Shown: in pieces, positions 52,706 through 60,966 of the stretch
Layout of the letters: the number at the start of each line of letters is the position of its first letter
How positions within the stretch are numbered: position 1 is the first letter of the stretch
DNA from: Bin87 sp034423115
Lineage (GTDB): Bacteria; Chloroflexota; Dehalococcoidia; Lucifugimonadales; UBA3495
DNA: 64,000 nt
Direction: 5' to 3'
NCBI GenBank assembly: GCA_034423115.1
Contig: DAOUJD010000039.1
Location: forward strand, 45,519 to 109,518
Position numbers and translations under genes: made by a program
The notes under the pieces: generated by a model
The model's input: only the letters and a program-made list of their open reading frames with translations
The model's database searches: none
Told to the model about the DNA's origin: nothing

Positions 52706-54298
52706 ATGCGTAACAAATTTCGATTCCTCGGGCGTTTGCTCCCGGTCTTGTCTGCGGTCGCGGCGATCGGTGTGATCGCGTGTACCGCGCCCTCTTCGCC
52801 AGCGCCGGGTAGTGAGCCCACCGCGCCCGACGCCACTCTGCCGGCCGCCGGCGCATCGTCAACAAATCAGCAAGACATACCTATAGCTGATTTCGTTCAG
52901 CAGCATTCTGCGATATCAGAATCCTGGGACCAGTTCCACGGGGAGTTCGATCAGTGGAGCGCCAGCCTCGCGGAGTGCCATCCCAATGCCTTGCGTGAAG
53001 CAGTGAACGACTTCGCCATCTCATTCAATTCCGTAACGGAGCAGGCACGAGGCCTCACCCGGGGGAAGACAAGCGGCGAAATCGCCGACCTGCTGATCGT
53101 CGCAGCGGAAGAGGAGGAAGCGGCATTCCGACAGTTGCGCGACCGCTGGCAGCCCAACAATATCTCGTTGTTCGAAAACGTGGAGCAACACCGCACCAAA
53201 GCCTCCCAGGCCCAAAAGAGCGCCGAGGATCGCGTCATTCAGTTGCGGGACGGGTTTGAGGATGCGGCCGACCCCGAAGCCACCGCAGAATTCCTGGAGG
53301 CCTTTGAACCCATTAGGGATGACTGGAAGCAACTGCACGAAGAATATGAAACTCTGCGCGAGGAAGCTGAGAGCCTGGGCGACGAAGCCGTTCTCGATGG
53401 GATCGAGCAGCACGCGGAAAACCTGGGCGGGATCATAGATGCTATCGAGGAACTGCCCGAACTCGAAGGAGCCGAAGAAACGGTGGAGGAACTCCTGACC
53501 GCCGCCAAAGCCGAGCTGGAAGTCTTCGAGGCCGCAAACGCCCCTCCCAGCGCAACCAAAACTACCGAAGAGGCCGACAGTTCAACATCTTCGACAGTTG
53601 ATTCCACTGACGGCTCCGCCAACGGCACAAACGGCTCGACCAATAACACGGACGCCGCAACCACCGACCAATCCACCGGCAGCGCCGACGCTGCCACAAC
53701 CGACCAATCCACCAGCGGCACGGACGCCACCACTACCGACTCAGCCGTACAAACGGCAGTGACGGATTCGGCGACCAACGGATCCGGCAGCGCCGGCGGC
53801 GCATTTCCAGATTTCGCACCGCTGGACGAGATCACGGAAGCCAACGCCAAGGTACTCAAAGCGGCCAACCGCACCATCGAGGACCTGGCCGACCCTGACG
53901 CCGAGCGAGGTCTGGCCGAGTTGCAGGTATTCGACACCGAATACGTTCGACTGGTCCGGGCTTGGGACGCCTTCCACGAAGGGTACAACGATTGGCGGAA
54001 AGATGATGGTGGCTGCGATCGCGCGCAGGTCGTACAGGACCTGGAAGAACACAGCCTGCAGATCGCAGAGATTGCCCGCGACGTGCGGGGCCTCCCTAGC
54101 GCTGGCCCACTCCTGCCCATATACTCTCTGCTGACTGAGGCGGCGGCCCGCGACGAAGACTCCATCCGGACCCTCCGCTATACTTGGCAACCCTTCGCGC
54201 TCGACGCGTTCAAAGCCGTCCACCAGGAAAGGAGTCACACCGAGAGCCTGCGTCGACAGGCGGAAATTGCAGTACAGGAGCTCGTCAACCGTTCATAA
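52706..54298 (+). CDS. Putative lipoprotein with duplicated helical domain
   Basis: A 530-residue lipoprotein. The signal peptide ends with VIAC, a lipobox with Cys at about residue 26. Two homologous helical domains follow: about 70-170 and 405-525. They share WDQFHGEFDQW and WDAFHEGYNDW, then LRDRWQPNNISLFENV and LRYTWQPFALDAFKAV. Between them is an acidic helical stretch (about 190-280) and a Ser/Thr/Asp/Asn-rich linker (about 290-360) with repeats of TTDQST. Third gene of the S49 operon. It is probably surface or periplasm facing. No enzymatic motif is seen. Confidence 0.75.
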   Translation: MRNKFRFLGRLLPVLSAVAAIGVIACTAPSSPAPGSEPTAPDATLPAAGASSTNQQDIPIADFVQQHSAISESWDQFHGEFDQWSASLAECHPNALREAVNDFAISFNSVTEQARGLTRGKTSGEIADLLIVAAEEEEAAFRQLRDRWQPNNISLFENVEQHRTKASQAQKSAEDRVIQLRDGFEDAADPEATAEFLEAFEPIRDDWKQLHEEYETLREEAESLGDEAVLDGIEQHAENLGGIIDAIEELPELEGAEETVEELLTAAKAELEVFEAANAPPSATKTTEEADSSTSSTVDSTDGSANGTNGSTNNTDAATTDQSTGSADAATTDQSTSGTDATTTDSAVQTAVTDSATNGSGSAGGAFPDFAPLDEITEANAKVLKAANRTIEDLADPDAERGLAELQVFDTEYVRLVRAWDAFHEGYNDWRKDDGGCDRAQVVQDLEEHSLQIAEIARDVRGLPSAGPLLPIYSLLTEAAARDEDSIRTLRYTWQPFALDAFKAVHQERSHTESLRRQAEIAVQELVNRS

Positions 54299-54326
54299 TC
54301 CGGGCTCCCACCAGGAGGAACCACCG

Positions 54327-55238
54327 ATGGCTCTGCCTCCCGACCGCATCGACTACCTGCCAATCATTGACCGGCCGGTGATCAAATGGCCCAATGACGC
54401 TCGCGTCGCACTGTGGATTTCTCCCAACGTCGAGCATTACGAGTACCAGCCGATAAACGAGGGGGTGCGCGACCCCTGGCCCCGCACTCCGTATCCGGAT
54501 GTCCAGCAGTACACCTACCGGGACTACGGCAACCGTGTCGGGTTCTGGAGGATGCTGGAGCCGCTGGACAAGCACGGAATCCGCTGTTGCGTCTCGCTCA
54601 ACCTCGCGGTGTTGGAGCACTTCCCTGAGATCGCCGAGGCCATGATTGAGCGCGACTACGACTTCATGAGCCACGGGATTTATAACACCCGCTACCTGTA
54701 CACCTGCACCGAGGACGAGGAGCGCGAATTTTACCGCGACTGTATCGACACCCTGAGACGGCACACCGGCAAGCAATTGAAAGGCATGTTGGGACCCGCC
54801 ATTTCAGGGAGTGTCAGCACGCCGGACCTGATGGCCGAGGCCGGATTGATTTATCACACCGACTGGTTCCACGACGATCAGCCGACCCCGATCAAGGTCA
54901 ACTCCGGGAAACTGGTCTCGGTTCCCTATTCCATCGAGCTCAACGACTCGTCGGTCCTGCGGGATAATCACTATACCGCCGAGTATTTCGCCGACATCTG
55001 CAAAGCGCAGTTCGACCAACTGTACGCAGAGGGCGCGGAAAGCGGACGCGTCATGTGCATCGCATTGCATCCCTTCCTGATCGGGCAACCGCATCGCATC
55101 AAGTACCTGGATGACACCCTGGGTTACATCATGTCCCACGACGGTGTGTGGCAAACTACCGCCGACGAGATAGCGGAATACTACATCGCCAACTATTACG
55201 ACCAGGCGATGGATCACGCTCAGCAGTTTGTCAGATAA
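54327..55238 (+). CDS. Polysaccharide-deacetylase-family (NodB-like) protein, first copy
   Basis: A 303-residue NodB-like TIM-barrel protein of the type that includes the allantoinase PuuE. WPNDARVALWISPNVEHYEY is the first strand, where Asn stands for the usual Asp, and DYDFMSHGIYNTRYL has a single conserved His region. LLGPAISGSVSTPDLMAEAG follows and CIALHPFLIGQPHRIKYL ends the barrel. It has no signal peptide, so it probably acts in the cytoplasm on a small C-N bond substrate rather than on cell-wall polymers. AGGAGGA precedes its ATG. A paralogue of equal length follows 42 bases later. Confidence 0.85.
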   Translation: MALPPDRIDYLPIIDRPVIKWPNDARVALWISPNVEHYEYQPINEGVRDPWPRTPYPDVQQYTYRDYGNRVGFWRMLEPLDKHGIRCCVSLNLAVLEHFPEIAEAMIERDYDFMSHGIYNTRYLYTCTEDEEREFYRDCIDTLRRHTGKQLKGMLGPAISGSVSTPDLMAEAGLIYHTDWFHDDQPTPIKVNSGKLVSVPYSIELNDSSVLRDNHYTAEYFADICKAQFDQLYAEGAESGRVMCIALHPFLIGQPHRIKYLDDTLGYIMSHDGVWQTTADEIAEYYIANYYDQAMDHAQQFVR

Positions 55239-55280
55239 ACACGCCGCTCACCGACTTTGACCGTACGGAGGGTCGTCCCT

Positions 55281-56192
55281 ATGCCCGCACAACGCACTTT
55301 TGGCATGGACCACCCGCACCACGAGTGGTCGCCGATCATTTCGCGCCCAGCACTGCGGTGGCCCGACGGAGCGGGCGTCGCGCTCTGCGTGATCCTGGTG
55401 CTGGAGCACATGGAGTGGCAAGTTCCTGAAGGGAGTTTTCAGGTCGCCAACCTCGCCGGTGGATCGGCGCCGCGCGCTTTTCCGGACTACGCCCGGCTAT
55501 CACACCGCGAATACGGGCACCGGATCGGCATCTTCCGCCTTTTGGACTTGCTGGAAAAACACGGTATCCCTGCGACCATCGCCATGGATGCGATGACCGC
55601 GGAGAACTATCCGTACCTGGTGCGGCACTGCCTGGATCGGGGCTGCGAAATTATCGGGCACGGCATTTCAGTCAGCAGGATGATCACGTCCGACATGTCG
55701 GAGGACGAGGAACGCAGTTACATTCACTCATCCATCGATTCCCTCGTCGCCGCAACAGGATCAGCCCCACAAGGCTGGCTGAGCCCGGAATATGGCGAAT
55801 CCGAGCGCACCCCACGATTGCTGGCCGAAGCGGGTCTTCGTTACGTCTGCGACTGGGCCAACGACGAGCAACCCTATCCGATGACCACTGGCGACCATCC
55901 CTTCTTTGCGCTGCCTCTGCTCTATGAACTAGATGATGTCGCAAGCCTGGCGCAGCGCAAGGTGACGGTAGCCGACTACCAACGCCGGCTCACCGAAAGT
56001 TTCGACACTCTGCTCGAGGACGGCGCATCCAACGGCCGGGTCCTGGCGCTCAATTGGCATCCGTGGTTGGTCGGGCAGCCATTCCGAGTCGGAGCAATTG
56101 ACGCAGCGTTGGGGCACATGATGCGGACCGGCGGTGTATGGGCCGCAACCGGTTCGGATATTGTTGAGCAGTACCGGGCCCAAACCACCTGA
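55281..56192 (+). CDS. Polysaccharide-deacetylase-family (NodB-like) protein, second copy
   Basis: A 303-residue paralogue of the preceding gene. ISRPALRWPDGAGVALCVIL corresponds to the first copy's IDRPVIKWPNDARVALWIS, CEIIGHGISVSRMI to the His region, and LALNWHPWLVGQPFRV to the last motif. The two differ enough to suggest an old tandem duplication and possibly a heteromer. The usual first Asp is also absent here (LVLEHMEW). The chosen ATG has GGAGG ten bases upstream; a TTG at 55257 is an alternative. It is followed 12 bases later by an amidohydrolase gene. Confidence 0.85.
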   Translation: MPAQRTFGMDHPHHEWSPIISRPALRWPDGAGVALCVILVLEHMEWQVPEGSFQVANLAGGSAPRAFPDYARLSHREYGHRIGIFRLLDLLEKHGIPATIAMDAMTAENYPYLVRHCLDRGCEIIGHGISVSRMITSDMSEDEERSYIHSSIDSLVAATGSAPQGWLSPEYGESERTPRLLAEAGLRYVCDWANDEQPYPMTTGDHPFFALPLLYELDDVASLAQRKVTVADYQRRLTESFDTLLEDGASNGRVLALNWHPWLVGQPFRVGAIDAALGHMMRTGGVWAATGSDIVEQYRAQTT

Positions 56193-56204
56193 CGGGGGCA
56201 AATC

Positions 56205-57743
56205 ATGGCTTCCTCATTGATACGCGGTAGGTACCTTCTGAGCACGACCGGCGATAGCGGTCCAATCGAGACCCTTTACGATGCGGCGATCTATCAGGAA
56301 GATGGCCTCATCAAGGATGTCGGTCCCTTCGAAACGTTGAGAGCGGAATACACGCCTGATGCGGAATTTGGTGGCCCGAACTATGCCATCATTCCGGGTC
56401 TGGTGAACTCGCATCACCACGGGCGTGGCGTCACCACGCTACAAATGGGTACCTGCGACGATTGCCTGGAGATGTGGATCCTGGCCGGATGGGGGCGGCG
56501 CCCCTACGACCACTATCTGATGACCCTCTACACCGCGATTAACATGCTGGAATCCGGCACCACCACTGTGATGTACAACCATCCACAAACTGCGGCCGGC
56601 ACCCTGAAGGAGGATGTCGACGCGGTGCTGAAGGGATTTTTGGATGCCGGGATGCGTGTGGCCTTTTCCAGCTACCTACGGAATCAAAACCGGGTGGTGT
56701 ATGCCGACGATGCTGATTTCTTGGGCGGGTTGCCCGCCGACCTGTCCAACGACGTCCGTCGTTACCTGGCAGTCAGCCACATGAGCGATGACGACTATTT
56801 CGCGTTTAGCAATGAGATGCATCGGCAATACCACGGGGATCACTCTGGCAAGGTTCGCGTGCTGCTAAGTCCGGCCAACGTGCAGTGGAACTCCGATGAT
56901 TTCCTGCTCCGCACTAAAGAGCAAGCCGCGCGTCTCCAAACCGGCATCCACATGCACTTGGTGGAAAGCCCCTACCAGAAGGATTACGGCATCCGTACCT
57001 GGGGCAAAACCCCGGTGCAGCACCTTCAGGATCTGGAGTTCCTGGGCCCGGAGGTTTCCTTTGCGCATTCGGTGTGGCTGACGGACAGCGACATCGACCT
57101 TCTAGCTAACTCGGGGGCGACGGTCTGCCACAACGCCAGCTCGAACCTCCGGCTCAAGAACGGCATCGCGCCGGTCAATCCGATGCTGGCCCGGGGCGTC
57201 AACGTCGCCATGGGAACCGACAGCACGGCCATCAATGATGATGACGACCTGCTCCAGGAAATGCGCCTGGTGAGCAAACTGCATCGGCAACCGGGCCTCA
57301 CCGAACCCGCCATTACAGCGGAACAGGTGCTGAGTATGGCCACCGCCAACGCCGCTGTTCCCACCGGTTTCGCGGGTGAGATCGGCACACTACAGCCCGG
57401 GTATCGTGCCGACATGTTGCTGATCAGGTTGGACGCATTGGGCGATCCCCACCTGGACGAAGACGTCCCTCCTGTGGAAGTGATTTTAGGGCGCGCAAAG
57501 GCCCGCGACATTGCCGCCACCATCGTTGATGGAGAAGTGGTGACACAGGAGCGCCAGCATCCACGGGTTGACAAGGCCGACGTGGCCCGCGAATTGAGGG
57601 AGCAACTGGCGCGATCTGTGGAACCCGAGACGTTGGCGGTGCGGCGTATGGCCGCCCAACTTTCACCGTACGTGGAGCGTTTTTATCTAAACCATCCGCC
57701 GGTCATCGCAAATCCCCATTATCTGTACAACAGCCGCACGTGA
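56205..57743 (+). CDS. Amidohydrolase family protein (TrzA/AtzB-like)
   Basis: A 512-residue metal-dependent amidohydrolase. IPGLVNSHHHGRGVTT has the HxH motif, GIHMHLVESPYQKDYG the next His with Glu, FAHSVWLTDSDIDLLAN a further His, and NVAMGTDSTAINDDDDLL the catalytic Asp. CHNASSNLRLKNGIAPV is also typical. These are the marks of aminohydrolases that act on triazines, cytosine or guanine-like compounds. The gene follows two NodB-like genes within 12 bases, suggesting one pathway for cyclic amide breakdown. Confidence 0.9.
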   Translation: MASSLIRGRYLLSTTGDSGPIETLYDAAIYQEDGLIKDVGPFETLRAEYTPDAEFGGPNYAIIPGLVNSHHHGRGVTTLQMGTCDDCLEMWILAGWGRRPYDHYLMTLYTAINMLESGTTTVMYNHPQTAAGTLKEDVDAVLKGFLDAGMRVAFSSYLRNQNRVVYADDADFLGGLPADLSNDVRRYLAVSHMSDDDYFAFSNEMHRQYHGDHSGKVRVLLSPANVQWNSDDFLLRTKEQAARLQTGIHMHLVESPYQKDYGIRTWGKTPVQHLQDLEFLGPEVSFAHSVWLTDSDIDLLANSGATVCHNASSNLRLKNGIAPVNPMLARGVNVAMGTDSTAINDDDDLLQEMRLVSKLHRQPGLTEPAITAEQVLSMATANAAVPTGFAGEIGTLQPGYRADMLLIRLDALGDPHLDEDVPPVEVILGRAKARDIAATIVDGEVVTQERQHPRVDKADVARELREQLARSVEPETLAVRRMAAQLSPYVERFYLNHPPVIANPHYLYNSRT

Positions 57744-58112
57744 TCCTGGTAACGTTTGTCGACCACTCGGTCTACTATGGTTTCACGGCTCGGTTAGAGC
57801 GGAGAACCCTTTCAACAGGAAAGGTGCTCGTCTCTCCACCTACGAATCGGCCCCGTGTGCATCGTTTAATCGGAAAGCGCCCAGGTAAACATGAAATGCA
57901 CAAGCGCACACATATTGTGCACATCGTGCATTATTTCGCCATTTTTGTCTGTTTCAATACAAATTGGCGGCGATGCTTTGCATTTTCGTGCGGCCCGGCA
58001 ACTGAACGCGACTGTTTCCTACGGATTTGTTCCCCGACTTCAAGCACCTAGGTAAAACTATTTTTGCTGCCCCAAAGTCAGGATGTCCAAATACTTTGAG
58101 CCTATCTACCCT
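57744..58112. other. Intergenic region without a supported gene
   Basis: This stretch lies between the amidohydrolase and a minus-strand gene of unknown function and is convergent. It is AT-richer than the genes. It contains the palindrome TGTGCACA at 57916-57923 and related TGCAC half-sites nearby. I see no RNA gene or terminator with a U-tract. Confidence 0.5.
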
Positions 58113-58685
58113 TTATTCGCTTCGGAGCGCCTCCCTGAATGCCGGATTCAGCATGTAAGTGTCCAACCTCTTGTGGAATTCGACGGGACGGGGCAGGCTT
58201 ATGTTACCGTTCGCTCGCTGCACACGCCGCAGAGCGTGTCCGATACTTACTTGTGTCGTACGAATGGTGTCAGTTTCGATCCCAAGCTGAGCTGTGATGG
58301 CGTCCCTGGTCATGCCTTCCGCGCCGGCCGCGGCCAGGATCGACACCAATCGGCGCGCGCTCTCCGACATGTTCCTCACCAATTCGCTGCCCAATCGGCT
58401 ATCCCATTGTGCCGGCCATGCGGGTTCGGGAAGGGACTGACGATAGGCGATGCCGGGCGCATGATTCCCGAATCGGGGTCGGTGTCCCATTGGCAATTCT
58501 CCAACCTGCTCAGTGGTCCATTCGACATGAGAGCCTCCTTCATCTTCCCAGTCCGTTTCAAAGACCGACGTTGACGAGGCCAATCCCAGTTGGTCAGGAT
58601 CTCCCATTGAGGCAATACGCCGTAACGCATCCACCGTTCCGTCCGGATCCCCTTCGATGCTGATTTTTATTACAATGGGCGGCAT
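58113..58685 (-). CDS. Hypothetical protein with possible C-terminal helix-turn-helix
   Basis: A 190-residue protein I do not recognise. The N-terminal 25 residues form a beta-alpha start (MPPIVIKISIEGDPDG). The C-terminal part (about 108-180) reads SARRLVSILAAAGAEGM, TRDAITAQLGIETDTIR and IGHALRRVQRANG, which looks like a winged-helix DNA-binding fold. The ATG has GGAG seven bases before it. It is divergent from the HyuA gene, with the palindrome TTGTGCGCACAA between them, so it could regulate the hydantoinase genes. This is inference from context. Confidence 0.55.
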   Translation of the reverse strand: MPPIVIKISIEGDPDGTVDALRRIASMGDPDQLGLASSTSVFETDWEDEGGSHVEWTTEQVGELPMGHRPRFGNHAPGIAYRQSLPEPAWPAQWDSRLGSELVRNMSESARRLVSILAAAGAEGMTRDAITAQLGIETDTIRTTQVSIGHALRRVQRANGNISLPRPVEFHKRLDTYMLNPAFREALRSE

Positions 58686-58769
58686 TGTGCGCTCCGCATG
58701 TTTTATTGGTGTAGTGTTTCCGCCAATAGTATCACGTTTTTAAACCCACGTTAGCCCAATAATCCATCG

Positions 58770-58781
58770 TTGTGCGCACAA
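58770..58781. promoter_or_regulatory. Perfect palindrome, candidate operator
   Basis: TTGTGCGCACAA is a perfect 12-base palindrome in the divergent promoter region between the putative HTH gene and the HyuA gene. Related half-sites are CTTGTGCCC near 58810, ATTGTGCGC near 58684 and TGTGCACA at 57916. Confidence 0.45.
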
Positions 58782-58888
58782 ACATTACCGATTTAGTGCA
58801 TGAACGGCCTTGTGCCCAAGTTCTTGACTGCACTGGCGATTGACCGACACGCCCATGTGCCCCGACACGTACATTAAAAGGGAAGCAG

Positions 58889-60964
58889 ATGCCTCAATAT
58901 ACTTTAGCCGTTGACGTCGGCGGCACCTTCACAGATCTTGTTCTTGCCGACTTGGAAACCGGCTCACAGACGGTGTATAAAACTCCTTCCACTCCTGAAG
59001 ATCCGTCGATAGGATTCCTCAAGGGACTGACCGATATCTTGGACGTGGAAAAAGTCAAACCAGCGGACGTGGTTCACATCTTGCACGGTACGACCATCGC
59101 CACCAATTCCGTGCTGGAAAACAAGGGCGCTCAAGTTGGCCTGCTGGTCACCACCGGGTACAAGTACGTCCTTGAGATCGCGCGACACGGCACTCCCAGA
59201 CTGGCCAATCCCAATACGTGGGTCAAGCCGGAACGTCCCGTGCAGCCACGAAATTGCCTGGAGATCAATGAGCGCACCACTTTCGAGGGTGAAATCCTGC
59301 TGGCACTGGACGAAATGGAAGTGGTTCGGGCAGCTCAGCTTTTCGCCCAGGCTGGGGTCGCCGCCGTAGCCGTCGCCTTTCTGCACTCCTACGCCAATCC
59401 AACCAATGAGCAGCGCGCTCGGGAAATCCTGCTCCGAGAACTTCCGGAGGTGCCCGTTTCCCTGTCGTCCGACGTGTTGCCCGTATATCGCGAGTACGAG
59501 CGGGCCATCACCACGGTCCTTAACGCATACGTGACGCCACGCGTCAGCCGTTACATCAATAATCTCAAGCATTCTTTGGCGTCGCTGGAAACCCCGGCCG
59601 CCTTATCCATAATGAAATCCAACGGCGGCATTATCGGCGCTGACGCCGCCGTGAGTCAGCCCGTGTACACTGCTCTATCCGGTCCGGCGGCCGGAGTCAT
59701 CGCTACCGCACAAATCGCCGGGGGCGTCGGGGTAACGAACTGCATATCGTTCGATATGGGCGGCACCAGCACCGACGTATCGCTGCTCCGCAACGGCCAA
59801 CCCGGTTTGACTCTGAACGGTAAATTGGGAGATTGGCCTATCCAGCTCCCCATGCTGGATATCGCCACTATCGGCTGCGGAGGGGGCAGTATTGCAAAAG
59901 TTTCCCCATACGGCAGTCTTACCGTCGGTCCCGACAGCGCGGGAGCCGACCCCGGACCCGCCTGTTATGGCAGGGGCGCGACCGCGGCGACGGTTACTGA
60001 TGCGAACCTCGTCCTGGGAAGGGTCAACACACAGATAGCCGGCGGTCAACTATCCCTGGACGCTCAGGCGGCCGCTCAGACTGTCCACGACACCGTTGCC
60101 GCGCCCCTGGCCCTGGATTTGGCCGCCGCAGCCAGCGGGGTCATCAGAATCGCAAACAATGCTATGGTAGGAGCCATCCGCAACATCAGTGTCGAGCGCG
60201 GCCACGACCCGCGAGATTTCGCCTTGATAGCGTATGGCGGTGCCGGGCCGATGCACGCGATCGATGTCGCCAACCTTTTGGGAATCGAAACGGTGGTCGT
60301 ACCGGCGCACCCGGGCATCACATCGGCCTCCGGTTTGCTCGCCGCTGAATTCAAGAACGACTACGCTCGGACTGTGCCTCAACAGGGCAATCACTTCGAT
60401 ATTCGGGGTATCGCAGACGTATTCGACGTACTGGAACGGGAGGGTATGATCTGGCTGAGCGCCGAAGGCGTCCCTGCGGCCAGCCGCCACCTATCCCGTT
60501 CGGCCGATCTCCGGTACGCCCACCAGGGATCCGAGTTGACGGTCCAATACAGTAATACGGCGGTCGACGAACCGGGTCTCCGCAATCTGGTGGAGAATTT
60601 CCACCAAGAGCATCACCAACTATACGGATTCTCCCTGGAACAGCCCGTCGAAATCGTAACTCTCCGGGTGACTGCATCCGGACAGGTAGGGGCGGCGAAC
60701 GGTTCCCCTCCTGTTGAACCTACGCACGGAGTCTCTTCCCCTGCCCAGGCCATCGAACCAGACACTTACCGGAAAGTCTACTTCGACGAGACTGCGGGGT
60801 TCGTCGAATGCCCGATCTACAAGCGCGACGATTTAGTGGCGGGTTGCGTTGTGGATGGACCTGCCATCTTGGAAGGGATGGACTCCACGGTAGTGATCAA
60901 CCCGGGTTGGTTATCCCGTATCGACCAGCACGGCAATTGCATCATTCGAGGGAACGGAGGTTAG
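58889..60964 (+). CDS. Hydantoinase/oxoprolinase family protein, HyuA-like subunit
   Basis: A 691-residue protein, the ATP-binding subunit of ATP-dependent hydantoinases, oxoprolinases and acetone carboxylases. LAVDVGGTFTDLVLADLE is the actin-like phosphate loop, ILHGTTIATNSVLENKG and IMKSNGGIIGADAAV are typical, and FDMGGTSTDVSLL is the second phosphate loop. RAVIAYGGAGPMHA-type sequence appears as IAYGGAGPMHAIDVA. It works with the HyuB-like subunit to open cyclic amides with ATP. Gene order is A then B, separated by two bases. Confidence 0.93.
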   Translation: MPQYTLAVDVGGTFTDLVLADLETGSQTVYKTPSTPEDPSIGFLKGLTDILDVEKVKPADVVHILHGTTIATNSVLENKGAQVGLLVTTGYKYVLEIARHGTPRLANPNTWVKPERPVQPRNCLEINERTTFEGEILLALDEMEVVRAAQLFAQAGVAAVAVAFLHSYANPTNEQRAREILLRELPEVPVSLSSDVLPVYREYERAITTVLNAYVTPRVSRYINNLKHSLASLETPAALSIMKSNGGIIGADAAVSQPVYTALSGPAAGVIATAQIAGGVGVTNCISFDMGGTSTDVSLLRNGQPGLTLNGKLGDWPIQLPMLDIATIGCGGGSIAKVSPYGSLTVGPDSAGADPGPACYGRGATAATVTDANLVLGRVNTQIAGGQLSLDAQAAAQTVHDTVAAPLALDLAAAASGVIRIANNAMVGAIRNISVERGHDPRDFALIAYGGAGPMHAIDVANLLGIETVVVPAHPGITSASGLLAAEFKNDYARTVPQQGNHFDIRGIADVFDVLEREGMIWLSAEGVPAASRHLSRSADLRYAHQGSELTVQYSNTAVDEPGLRNLVENFHQEHHQLYGFSLEQPVEIVTLRVTASGQVGAANGSPPVEPTHGVSSPAQAIEPDTYRKVYFDETAGFVECPIYKRDDLVAGCVVDGPAILEGMDSTVVINPGWLSRIDQHGNCIIRGNGG

Positions 60965-60966
60965 CG

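Noticed and set aside
53570..53770. Repetitive DNA, first considered as a tandem repeat array or CRISPR remnant
   Set aside because: The repetition follows the codons of a Ser/Thr/Asp-rich linker inside the lipoprotein and is best explained as low-complexity protein. No CRISPR-type spacing exists anywhere in the window.
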